Origin: Sinimarinibacterium arenosum | GTDB taxonomy: Bacteria; Pseudomonadota; Gammaproteobacteria; Nevskiales; Nevskiaceae | DNA length: 64,000 nucleotides | Assembly: GCF_005047655.1 (NCBI RefSeq) | Contig: NZ_SUKF01000003.1 | Coordinates: forward strand, 434,001 to 498,000 | Reading direction: 5' to 3' | In this document: positions 48,186-56,395 of the stretch, in pieces | How positions within the stretch are numbered: the stretch's first letter is position 1 | Layout: every line of letters begins with the position of its first letter | The notes under the pieces: generated by a model | Told to the model about the DNA's origin: nothing | Databases searched by the model: none | Seen by the model: only the letters and a program-made list of their open reading frames with translations | Program-made: the position numbers and the translations under genes

Positions 48186-49460
48186 TCAAACGGATTGCGT
48201 CAGCCGGTCCACCATCCACAAACGATCCTGACCCCAGGTCGTGAAGTCACCGAGACGGAAGCTGGGCACGCCCCAGAGGCCGGCCGCGAACAGGGCCTCG
48301 CGATTCGCTTCGGCGCGCGTGGTGTCGATGCCCTGCGCCAGCGTCTGCTGCGCGGCCGTCCAATCGAGTCCGCTGCGTTCGATCACGCTGCGCAACACGT
48401 CGTCGCGGCGGGCATCCAGACCTTCGGCCCAGACGCTCTGGCCGGCAATGGCGCAGTAGCGCAGCTGGGTGTCGGCATCGGCGGTGTAGGGGAAGACCGT
48501 CAGCAGACGCAGCACGCCGTCGCCGACCGGATCGTGGATGCGGCCGAACGGAATCTGCTGGACATCGGCGCAGCGCTTGACGTCACGCACGATGTACAGA
48601 CGCTTGTTGCGCGGCACCGGCAGTCCGCGCATGACCATCGGCAGCACCGGACGCACCTGCAGCGTTTGCAGCTGACCACGCGCGCGTCGGCGCAACAATT
48701 CAACGGCCGCCAGATACGAGTAGGGGCTGCGGAAGCTGAACCAGAATTCCAGTGGGGTGCCGATCGGCGCCGGCGGCTCGGGCAGTTGCTGCGGATCGAG
48801 CGGCGACAGTGGCGCGGCATTGCGCAATGCACCTGCAGCGATCAGGCGTGTATAGAGAATGTCGAGCCGGTCCAGCGCCCAGAACCACTCGCCGTGGTAC
48901 TGCCACATCGCCGGAAGATAGTGTCCCAGCTTGCGTCGACGCTCTGCGTTGGCTTTGAGCAGCGCGGCCAGCGAATCACGATGCAGTGCGGGGCCTGTCA
49001 AACCTGCGTTCGACGCGATCGCAGTCATCGCATCGAGTTCGGCTTGGAGAAATGCCTCGGCGTTGCTGCCTGCAGCCGCCAGATGCGCCGCGACCGCATC
49101 GTGCCGTGTCGGTGGCACCGCAACCGGCGCCGGTAGCCCATGACACGGCGCGATGCGGCGGGCGTCCAGCGACGCGAACGCACGCTGCTTGTCCTGTTCA
49201 GGATAGGCACTGACATCCGGGGCGGGCACCAGCCGGATCTGCAAAGGAACCTGCAGGCGCGGCAGCAGCGTGCGCGCCATCGACGCACACAGCTGCGAAT
49301 GCGCGTCACCAACCTCGTAGTACAGCTCCAGCGTCTTGCCGGCCCGCAGGCGCGCGATCGGGTCACGCGAGCTGGCAATACGCTCTGCGACTCGGGACTG
49401 CAGGCTCGGCCGTAGGCCGGCACGGGGCAGGGTCTTCATTTCCGGCATGGGGTCGGGCAT
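48186..49460 (-). CDS. Double DsbA/GST-kappa-like thioredoxin-fold protein
   Basis: 424 residues, about twice the usual length of a 2-hydroxychromene-2-carboxylate isomerase/GST-kappa protein. Residues about 40-215 form a divergent DsbA-like half (LELYYEVGDAHSQLC); residues about 230-424 are a clearer copy (LEFWFSFRSPYSYLAAVELL, and AAGLWGVPSFRLGDFTTWG near the end). The FRSPYSYL serine and WGVPSF cis-proline match glutathione-dependent isomerases. ATG with an AGGACA ribosome site. Divergent from the long GST-like genes, with operator site C in between. Confidence 0.82.
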   Translation of the reverse strand: MPDPMPEMKTLPRAGLRPSLQSRVAERIASSRDPIARLRAGKTLELYYEVGDAHSQLCASMARTLLPRLQVPLQIRLVPAPDVSAYPEQDKQRAFASLDARRIAPCHGLPAPVAVPPTRHDAVAAHLAAAGSNAEAFLQAELDAMTAIASNAGLTGPALHRDSLAALLKANAERRRKLGHYLPAMWQYHGEWFWALDRLDILYTRLIAAGALRNAAPLSPLDPQQLPEPPAPIGTPLEFWFSFRSPYSYLAAVELLRRRARGQLQTLQVRPVLPMVMRGLPVPRNKRLYIVRDVKRCADVQQIPFGRIHDPVGDGVLRLLTVFPYTADADTQLRYCAIAGQSVWAEGLDARRDDVLRSVIERSGLDWTAAQQTLAQGIDTTRAEANREALFAAGLWGVPSFRLGDFTTWGQDRLWMVDRLTQSV

Positions 49461-49534
49461 CGCGGGTGTCCTGCGGCAGTCATGGTCGGTCTGGAGCTTA
49501 AGACGTGCGGGGATTGAGATTCACCGCGACGCAG

Positions 49535-49562
49535 TATAATTTACAGCATGTAAACTTTAAAC
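49535..49562 (+). promoter_or_regulatory. Shared operator, site C, beside a -10 element
   Basis: TTTACA-GCA-TGTAAA (49540-49554), a perfect 6-3-6 inverted repeat, followed by a further TTTA-AAC half. A perfect TATAAT (49535-49540) overlaps its left end and would place the transcription start inside the operator for the GST-like genes. The -35 is weak (TTGAGA, 15-base spacing). The 23-base segment matches site D at 19 positions. Confidence 0.65.
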
Positions 49563-49631
49563 GGGCGTGCGACAGCGTCTGCATAACCATATCGGCACTG
49601 CGTGGCCGATCGCGTGCATCACGGAGCCTGC

Positions 49632-50744
49632 ATGAGCAAACCTTACATCCTCTACGGCTGGCACCTGTCGTTCTTCAGTGGCAAGACGCGCGCCTATCTG
49701 CGCTACAAGAACGTGCCGTTCGAAGATCGCGAAGTCGATGCGCTGACCCTGATGCGCAGAATTCCGCAGAAGACCGGCGCCACGGTGATGCCGGTCGTGG
49801 TCACGCCCGAAGGCGAGTGGCTGCAGGACACCAAGCACATCTGCGACGTGCTGGAGCAACGTTTTCGCGACCATCCGGTCCTGCCGCCGACGCCGCGTCA
49901 GGCATTCGCCGCGCAGCTGCTGGAGCTGTGGGCGGACGAATGGTGGATTCCGCCGGCCATGCATTACCGCTGGGTCTATCCGGAAAACTATGCGCTGTTC
50001 GAGCGCGATGCCGGACGCGCATTACTGCCGGGCTTTCCCGGCTTCCTGCAGAAACGCCTTGCTGCCTATGTCGCCGGCACCCTGCGCGGCTATCTGCCGT
50101 CGGTCGGGGTGGTGCCGGATCAGTACGCCGTGATGGAGCGCTGGACTGAGAACATGCTCGACGTGCTCGAGGCACACTTCGCGCGCCTGCCGTATCTGTT
50201 CGGTGCGCGTCCGTCGATCGCCGATTTTGCGCTGCTGGGGCCGATGTACGGACACCTGAACCGGGACCCGATGCCGAAGCGCACCCTGATCGATCCGCGA
50301 CCGCAGCTGCAGGCCTGGGTCGAGCGCATGAATGCGCCGCCGCCCGAACCTGCGGGCGACTTTCTTGCAGATGACGCGATCCCCGACACCCTGCAGCAGG
50401 TGTTCGATGCGGTGTTCAGCGAGTTCTATCCGATGCTCGAAGGCATCCGGGACGAAGTACGGAAGTTCGCGCCGAAGCTGTCGCCGCAACGGTCACGGCT
50501 GCCGCGCACGCTGGGGCCGATCACGTTTCCGATGGGTGAGGGACGGTTTCAGCGCCGGGCGATGCCGTATACCTTGTGGATGAAGCAGCGCATCCTCGAC
50601 GATTATCGCAGCCGCGCGCCAGAGCATCGCACGGCTATCGAAAGCTGGCTGCAGCAACAGGGCGCGGCCTCGGTGACGGGCTTCGATCCCGGTCCCCGGC
50701 TGCGTCGCAAGGGTCTGCACGTCTGCCTGGATACACACGGATAA
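49632..50744 (+). CDS. Long GST-like protein, first of tandem pair
   Basis: 370 residues from ATG 49632; normal GSTs have about 200-220. The N-terminal thioredoxin-like domain reads YILYGWHLSFFSGKTRAYLR and has VMPVVVTPEGEWLQDTKHIC; the C-terminal helical domain includes LFGARPSIADFALLGPMYG. About 130 extra residues follow at the C-terminus with no recognised fold. The gene after it is a paralogue with the same layout, 5 bases downstream. A glutathione-dependent transferase, isomerase or ether cleavage enzyme is possible. Confidence 0.82.
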   Translation: MSKPYILYGWHLSFFSGKTRAYLRYKNVPFEDREVDALTLMRRIPQKTGATVMPVVVTPEGEWLQDTKHICDVLEQRFRDHPVLPPTPRQAFAAQLLELWADEWWIPPAMHYRWVYPENYALFERDAGRALLPGFPGFLQKRLAAYVAGTLRGYLPSVGVVPDQYAVMERWTENMLDVLEAHFARLPYLFGARPSIADFALLGPMYGHLNRDPMPKRTLIDPRPQLQAWVERMNAPPPEPAGDFLADDAIPDTLQQVFDAVFSEFYPMLEGIRDEVRKFAPKLSPQRSRLPRTLGPITFPMGEGRFQRRAMPYTLWMKQRILDDYRSRAPEHRTAIESWLQQQGAASVTGFDPGPRLRRKGLHVCLDTHG

Positions 50745-50749
50745 GACCC

Positions 50750-51895
50750 ATGTCCCAGACCACGCCGCCGTATCGGATGTACCTGTCGGACGTGTCGTAC
50801 TTCAGCGGCAAGCTGGAGGGCGCGCTGCGTGCCAAGCGCATCGACTACGCGCGTGTCTGCATCACGCCGGACATCCTGTTGCGCGAGGTGCTGCCGAACA
50901 CCGGCTGGATGAAAGTACCGGCGCTGCGGCGCGACGATGGCCTGTGGCTCAACGACACCACGCCGCTGCTGCGTTGGCTCGACGAAGCGCACCCGCAACG
51001 ACGGTTGATTCCGGAAGATCCGTATCGCGCATTTCTGTCCACGCTGATCGAGGACTACTGCGACGAATGGCAATGGCGGCCGGCAATGTTCTGGCGCTGG
51101 GCGTGGCCGGACAATGCGCGCTATCTGGGCTCGCGCCTGGGCGCCGAATTGTCGAAGGGGACACCGCACCCGGCCTGGGCCATGGGGCTGTACTTCCGCA
51201 AGCGCCAGCAACGTATTTTCCTGCGCGGAGACGGTGTTCGCCGCAGCAACTTCGATGCGATCGCCGCGCTGTACCCGCAGGCGCTGGGCTGGCTGGAATC
51301 ACTGCTGGCGAATCGCCGCTACTTGCTCGGCGACCGACCGAGCCTGGTCGATATCGCGTGGTTCGGCCCGATGTTCCGCCATTATGCGCAGGACCCCAGA
51401 CCGGCAGTATTGATGGCCGAACACGCGCCCAATGTCTGGGCCTGGGTCACGCGTCTGTGGCGCAGCGGCGCGGAAGACTGGTCAGCGTCCGAGCTGGAGG
51501 ATTTCTCGGATCGCGCCTGGAATCCGATGCTGGCCGATCTGGGCGCCGCCTACCTGCCGTACCTGCATGACAACGCAGCCGCAGTGGCCGGTGCTCGCGA
51601 CCGGTTCTCCGGCCGCTACGGCGGCATCGACTATCCCGATTTGCCTGCGGTGCAGTATCGCGCGCGCTGTCTGAAAACCTTGCAGCATGCCTATGCCGCA
51701 CTGCCTGATGAAGTGCGTGCGCGCGTCGACACGCGCCTGCAGGGCACAGGCATCAGCAAGGCCTTGCAGCCGCCAAGTGCGGCACAGAACCTCGCATTGA
51801 TCGACTCTGCCGTGGCCAGCGCTTCAGCGCCGATCAGCCTGACGCAGCGCCTGCGCTATTACGCCGCCGGCACACCGTGGGACCGCGCGCCGTAG
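50750..51895 (+). CDS. Long GST-like protein, second of tandem pair
   Basis: 381 residues from ATG 50750, paralogous to the preceding gene: MYLSDVSYFSGKLEGALRAK aligns with its N-terminus and LLGDRPSLVDIAWFGPMFRH with its helical domain. The same C-terminal extension is present. Both share the aromatic-rich stretch YCDEWQWRPAMFWRWAWP / WADEWWIPPAMHYRWVYP, unusual for GSTs and perhaps lining a hydrophobic site. It ends 10 bases from the convergent DUF1302 gene. Confidence 0.82.
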   Translation: MSQTTPPYRMYLSDVSYFSGKLEGALRAKRIDYARVCITPDILLREVLPNTGWMKVPALRRDDGLWLNDTTPLLRWLDEAHPQRRLIPEDPYRAFLSTLIEDYCDEWQWRPAMFWRWAWPDNARYLGSRLGAELSKGTPHPAWAMGLYFRKRQQRIFLRGDGVRRSNFDAIAALYPQALGWLESLLANRRYLLGDRPSLVDIAWFGPMFRHYAQDPRPAVLMAEHAPNVWAWVTRLWRSGAEDWSASELEDFSDRAWNPMLADLGAAYLPYLHDNAAAVAGARDRFSGRYGGIDYPDLPAVQYRARCLKTLQHAYAALPDEVRARVDTRLQGTGISKALQPPSAAQNLALIDSAVASASAPISLTQRLRYYAAGTPWDRAP

Positions 51896-51905
51896 CATCG
51901 GGTGA

Positions 51906-54050
51906 TCAGAACACGTAGGCGACGAAGGCCGATACGTTGTCGCGGTCACTCAGGCGATGTCGAGTACCGCCGCCGGCGAACATCTGATAGGTCAGCCCCA
52001 CAGTCCAGTCGGACTCGAACTCGGCGGTCAGATTGGCGATCAGCACACGGCGACCGTCGATGAAGTTGTAGACCGGAGCCGGCGAGGTGCCGCCGATGTC
52101 GTGCAGCCAGATGAACGTGGGATAGAGCGTGACGCCAGGGACATCAAGATAGGTCATGCGCACCAGGCTGCGGTAGCCGTACGACAGGTCGTCTGCGAAG
52201 CCCCGCGTCATCTGCGTCGGGTTGATGTGTCGAGTGTCCGGCTGGCCATCGGCACTGCCGGAGCCGTCTGCGCCTGCCGACGGATGGGTGCGATCCCCGG
52301 CGCCTTCGAAATACAGCTTGCCGCGCGCCGGCATGTCATGAACCTTGAGTCCAGCAACCTCGAACACAAACAGGATCTGATCGGCGCCGACCGGGTTGTC
52401 GGCAAAGGTGCGCAATGCGGTCATCGTCACCTGCGACACCTGCTGCCGTTCGTAACCGGGAACATAGTCGCCGGCCGCGACGCTGACGCCGCGGTACTGC
52501 GACAGGTAATCCGGCACTGCGTTGTTCTCGCCCGGCAGGATGAAGGTGGCGCCGCTTGGAAGCTGCGCCTGCAGCGCGGTCTGCAGACTCTGCAGCGGTT
52601 GCGCCAGGTTTGCCGGCAATTGCGACAGCAGCGCCGGATCACTGACGGTACCCAGGCCGATCGGAATGTCCTCGGCCGGAAACGCCGGACCCAGCAGCGT
52701 GAACAATACATCGGACTGCAGCACCTGCAGCGGCTGGTTCGGCCGGTACGCCCATTCGCCGGACAGCGCCCAATCGCCCACGTTGGTATTGAAGCTCACA
52801 CCGTAGAGGTCGATGTCTTCCGGATATTCGAGGAACAACTGCAGCGTATCGACGGGCAGGGGCTCCAGGCCGACCGGATTGAATGCAGCGTTAAAACCCT
52901 GGCAGGCTGCGAATGCGCCGGCGAAACCGGGCACCGTGGCATTCCGCGTACAGCTGGCATTGGCCGCGTAGCCGCTAAGCAGCGGATAGCGGCTGTGATA
53001 GCGCAGTGCGTGAAACGCCAGCTCGGTACCGTGATTGAGCCAGTCCGCCAGATAGTTCAGGCGAAAGCCGTACTGGCCGCTGTCTCGCGGTGCGCCAACT
53101 TCGTCGTCAGAGATATAGACCGTACGCGTGGCCTGCGACACCAACGACGCCAGCCCGGCCGGCCGAAACTGACGGTCCGGATCTTCGTTGAAATTGCCGA
53201 AACCAAGGATCGCGTATTCACCGCCGCCGGCGATGTCACTGAACGACAGCAGGCTGCCACTGGCGGGGAGCCGCGCACCGCGCCACTGCAGCTGGTACAG
53301 CGCTTCCAGCGCGAGCGAATCGGTCAGGGTGAGGCTTGCCACCGCCAGCGGTACCGCGAGCTGCAGCTGACTCGGCTCGGAGCCCGGCATGCCCAGCACC
53401 GGCGCATCGATCGGGCTGATTTCGGACAAGGTATTGAACTGCACCAGATTCGCTTCACCCCAGTTGAGCACCTGATTGCCCAGCTTCAGCAGCAGTTCGC
53501 GCTCACCCAGCTGAATGCTGCCGGAAACAAATATGTTGCCGAGCCGATAGCCCGACGCGAACAGCGCTTCAGGCTCGCCGCCGCGCGGCGTGCGCGCGGG
53601 CTGGAAGCGCTGGTCGTCGTGCGTTTCGTCAAAGTTGGCATTGACCAGATCGTGGAATAGCAGCGCCGATGCCTGGAATTGCCAACTGTCCCAGACCAGT
53701 TCGAGCTTGGGGCGAACCTGCAGGATGCCGGCGGTCGGATCCCAGCGATCGTAGTTGAGATTGCCGTTGTCCTCGTTGACACCGGAGAACGCACCGACGG
53801 CATCGACCAGCCGCTGATTGGGCGCCGGGTCGCCGGCCTGCGACTGGCAGTCATCAGGTGCGCACAGATCCTGTTGTCCGGGCACTGCCAGCTTCGCAAT
53901 CACGCGATTGTCGCGGCCTTCGACGCGCACCGCGGCGCCTGCAGAAATACGCGTGTTCAGTGCTCCGGCGACCGGGCCGACGTCGAACTCAATTGCCAAT
54001 GCCGGCGCACTCAACAGGCTGCACAGGACTACGAAACACCATCTCCCCAT
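51906..54050 (-). CDS. DUF1302 outer-membrane protein
   Basis: 714 residues from ATG 54050 (ribosome site GGAGAG; in-frame ATG 54065 lacks one). Signal peptide about 1-21 (MGRWCFVVLCSLLSAPALA), then a beta-strand-rich barrel-like protein ending in phenylalanine (AFVAYVF), as expected of outer-membrane barrels. DUF1302 proteins occur beside DUF1329 proteins in proteobacteria that grow on hydrophobic compounds; a role in uptake of such compounds has been suggested for the pair but not shown here. Divergent from DUF1329 with operator site D between. Confidence 0.9.
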   Translation of the reverse strand: MGRWCFVVLCSLLSAPALAIEFDVGPVAGALNTRISAGAAVRVEGRDNRVIAKLAVPGQQDLCAPDDCQSQAGDPAPNQRLVDAVGAFSGVNEDNGNLNYDRWDPTAGILQVRPKLELVWDSWQFQASALLFHDLVNANFDETHDDQRFQPARTPRGGEPEALFASGYRLGNIFVSGSIQLGERELLLKLGNQVLNWGEANLVQFNTLSEISPIDAPVLGMPGSEPSQLQLAVPLAVASLTLTDSLALEALYQLQWRGARLPASGSLLSFSDIAGGGEYAILGFGNFNEDPDRQFRPAGLASLVSQATRTVYISDDEVGAPRDSGQYGFRLNYLADWLNHGTELAFHALRYHSRYPLLSGYAANASCTRNATVPGFAGAFAACQGFNAAFNPVGLEPLPVDTLQLFLEYPEDIDLYGVSFNTNVGDWALSGEWAYRPNQPLQVLQSDVLFTLLGPAFPAEDIPIGLGTVSDPALLSQLPANLAQPLQSLQTALQAQLPSGATFILPGENNAVPDYLSQYRGVSVAAGDYVPGYERQQVSQVTMTALRTFADNPVGADQILFVFEVAGLKVHDMPARGKLYFEGAGDRTHPSAGADGSGSADGQPDTRHINPTQMTRGFADDLSYGYRSLVRMTYLDVPGVTLYPTFIWLHDIGGTSPAPVYNFIDGRRVLIANLTAEFESDWTVGLTYQMFAGGGTRHRLSDRDNVSAFVAYVF

Positions 54051-54140
54051 CGCGCTCTCCACCATCGTGCGCCGGTCTGTTGGCCGGTTGTTGTGATCTT
54101 TGTTATCACCGTCAAGACGGATGTCTGCCTTGACGAGAGT

Positions 54141-54163
54141 TTTACAGTGTGTAAAGTTTACAC
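54141..54163. promoter_or_regulatory. Shared operator, site D
   Basis: TTTACA-GTG-TGTAAA (54141-54155) is a perfect 6-3-6 inverted repeat. One base on follows another TTTACAC (54157-54163), so three half-sites lie in a row and TGTAAA-G-TTTACA forms a second overlapping palindrome. It lies 91 bases upstream of the DUF1302 ATG and 46 bases upstream of the DUF1329 ATG. Confidence 0.65.
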
Positions 54164-54208
54164 AACGAACAAAACGGCGCAAGGCACTCGGCGCACGTGG
54201 AGGAGACC

Positions 54209-55609
54209 ATGAAATACCAGGCAACGGCGCTGGCAGGCTTGCTGGCGTTGGGCTTGGCGGTTGCTCACGCAGCTGTCAGCCCCGAAGAAGCGTCAAAGCT
54301 GGGGAACGAACTGACCCCGGTCGGTGCGCAGGCCAGCGGAAATTCCGACGGCAGCATTCCGGCGTGGGAAGGCAGCCGCCGTTTTCGTCCGGAGCAGTTG
54401 CGACTGACCTACACCGAGCTGCAATCGCTGCGTGAGCGCAAACCACAGTCGATGGTTTCCGTCATCTCGCCGAACGGCGCAGATGTAAAACCCAGTTTCG
54501 TCATCACCCGCGACAATCTGACGCAGTACGCCGACCATCTCAGCGCAGGACACAAGGCGCTGTTCGAGCGTTACCCGGACTATCAGATGCGCGTTTATCC
54601 GGGCATCCGCGCCGCATTCCTGCCGGATGCGGTCAACGCCGCAACCTTGAAAAATGCGACCGCCGCCTCGCTGCAGGGTACCGACAAGGTCGTAGGCGCG
54701 CGCCTGGGCGTGCCGTTTCCGATTCCCAAGAGTGGTGCGGAAGTTATCTGGAACCACAAGCTCAAGTATCGCGGTTCCGCGGTACGGCGCTTCAACAATG
54801 AAGTGATCGTGGCGCAGGACGGCAGCTTCACGCTCGCGCGCATCGTTGAAGACGTGAAGATGAAGTACGGCGATCCCAAATCGCCGAGTCCGATCGAGGA
54901 AGGCTTGATCCTGTACTACCTGCAGGAGGTGCTGTCGCCCAAGCGCATTGCTGGCCAGCTGTTGCTGGTACACGAAACCACCGATCAGACTGAAGGCGGC
55001 CGCAACGCCTGGTTGTTCAACCCGGGGCTCGGCCGTACGCGGCGTGCGCCCAATGTCGGCTATGACAACCCCAAGGCCTCGGCCGACGGTCTGATGTTCA
55101 ATGACCAGACCGACATGTTCAACGGCGCACTGGACCGCTACAACTGGAAGCTGGTTGGCAAGCGCGAGATGTACATTCCGTACAACTCGGCCCGCATCAT
55201 CTCGCCGGAAGCGACTTACGAACGTCTCGTGCGCAAGGGGCACATCAATCCGGAACTGGCGCGCTTCGAACTGCATCGTGTCTGGGTGGTCGAGGCCACA
55301 CTGAAGGACGGCCTGCGCCACAGCTTCCGCAAGCGCGTGTTCTATGTCGATGAAGACAGCTGGAGCACAGCAATGGTCGACTGCTACGACGACCGCAACC
55401 AGCTCTGGCGCTTTCAGGAAGCGCACCTGACGACGTTCCCGTTCGTGCCGGCGACGACCGGCAGTCCGGAGGTTCACTACGACCTGCAGAGCGGACGCTA
55501 CTTCGTGACGGCGAGCTTCGCCGGTGATGACTATCCGGATTTCAGTCTGGATTTCGAAGACAGCTATTTCAGGCCGCAGACCCTGGCCAGCCGCAAGCTG
55601 CGCAAATAA
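54209..55609 (+). CDS. DUF1329 exported protein
   Basis: 466 residues from ATG 54209 with ribosome site GGAGGAG. Signal peptide about 1-22, ending AHA. The mature protein has the DUF1329 pattern, including GNSDGSIPAWEG near the N-terminus, FPIPKSGAEVIWNHKLKYRG in the middle and MYIPYNSARI later. The fold is thought to resemble LolA/LolB-type lipid carriers. Pairing with DUF1302 is the usual arrangement and suggests a periplasmic partner to the barrel. Confidence 0.92.
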   Translation: MKYQATALAGLLALGLAVAHAAVSPEEASKLGNELTPVGAQASGNSDGSIPAWEGSRRFRPEQLRLTYTELQSLRERKPQSMVSVISPNGADVKPSFVITRDNLTQYADHLSAGHKALFERYPDYQMRVYPGIRAAFLPDAVNAATLKNATAASLQGTDKVVGARLGVPFPIPKSGAEVIWNHKLKYRGSAVRRFNNEVIVAQDGSFTLARIVEDVKMKYGDPKSPSPIEEGLILYYLQEVLSPKRIAGQLLLVHETTDQTEGGRNAWLFNPGLGRTRRAPNVGYDNPKASADGLMFNDQTDMFNGALDRYNWKLVGKREMYIPYNSARIISPEATYERLVRKGHINPELARFELHRVWVVEATLKDGLRHSFRKRVFYVDEDSWSTAMVDCYDDRNQLWRFQEAHLTTFPFVPATTGSPEVHYDLQSGRYFVTASFAGDDYPDFSLDFEDSYFRPQTLASRKLRK

Positions 55610-55706
55610 CTGGAAGCCCGTCGGAGTGCGCTGGCGGTGCACCCCTTCGACAACATCGGGCACGCCGTCTGGCGAGCCCGTGCGGACTCGGAGCGCCGAT
55701 GAGGCG

Positions 55707-56252
55707 CTAGCGCGGCTCAAACAAGGCGCGCAGCTGATCCGGCGTCAACGCGCGGATGCGGCGGATATTGGCAACTGGAATGCTCTCGGGATCGGGATGA
55801 CTGTCAACGGCGGCTTCGACGCTGTCCTCGCGCAACAGATGCAGCAGCGGCACCGGTGAGCGGTTGGTGAAGTTCTCCGCGTCGTCAGGCTCGGTGCCGG
55901 CGAACTGGTACTGAGGATGGAAGCTGGCAACCTGATAGTCGCCACTCCACTCGAACTGCTCCAGCAGTGCGTCGACCTTGTCGAGAAAGTCGTTGTAGTC
56001 GAGAAAGTCCTCCAGCATCCGAGGAATCGCGATGAGGGTGGTTTCCAGTTCGGTAACCGGCGTCTCGTCCAGGCGCGCCAGCTCCAGCTGCAACTCGGTC
56101 AGAAGTTCCAGCTCGTCAGTGCACTCGCTGACATGGATCCGCACCTGTCCGGCACGAAATGGGCGTGCCGCAAACGGGCACAGATTGAGTCCGATCACGA
56201 CCGTTTCGAGCCAGCGACGGACAGCGGTTTCGACGGAAGTGGTGTCGTTCAA
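55707..56252 (-). CDS. DUF1415 family protein
   Basis: 181 residues, full length for DUF1415. Conserved N-terminal RRWLETVVIGLNLCPFAARP and the central FLDYNDFLDKVDALLEQ and VASFHPQYQF stretches are recognisable. Function unknown; common in gammaproteobacteria. It stands alone between the DUF1329 gene and the epimerase gene. Confidence 0.92.
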   Translation of the reverse strand: MNDTTSVETAVRRWLETVVIGLNLCPFAARPFRAGQVRIHVSECTDELELLTELQLELARLDETPVTELETTLIAIPRMLEDFLDYNDFLDKVDALLEQFEWSGDYQVASFHPQYQFAGTEPDDAENFTNRSPVPLLHLLREDSVEAAVDSHPDPESIPVANIRRIRALTPDQLRALFEPR

Positions 56253-56395
56253 TGGATGCGCACGGAGTGGAGCAGGGGGCCGAAATGCTTCGCGGAAGAA
56301 CCGGGGGCAGCCTTGATCGGATCAGGCTCTAAGATAACGCAATCCGCGCCGTTCACCGGCATCGACATCGCGCCGGGCTGGCTTCGCGACTGCCG

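Noticed and set aside
51957-53660. Open frame of 567 codons antisense to DUF1302
   Set aside because: DUF1302 has a signal peptide, good ribosome site and a barrel-type C-terminus; the antisense product has none of these.
54141-54163. TyrR box as an explanation of the shared operator
   Set aside because: The enterobacterial TyrR box is TGTAAA-N6-TTTACA; here the halves are in the opposite order with a 3-base spacer, or 1 base in site D, and the genes are not aromatic amino acid genes.
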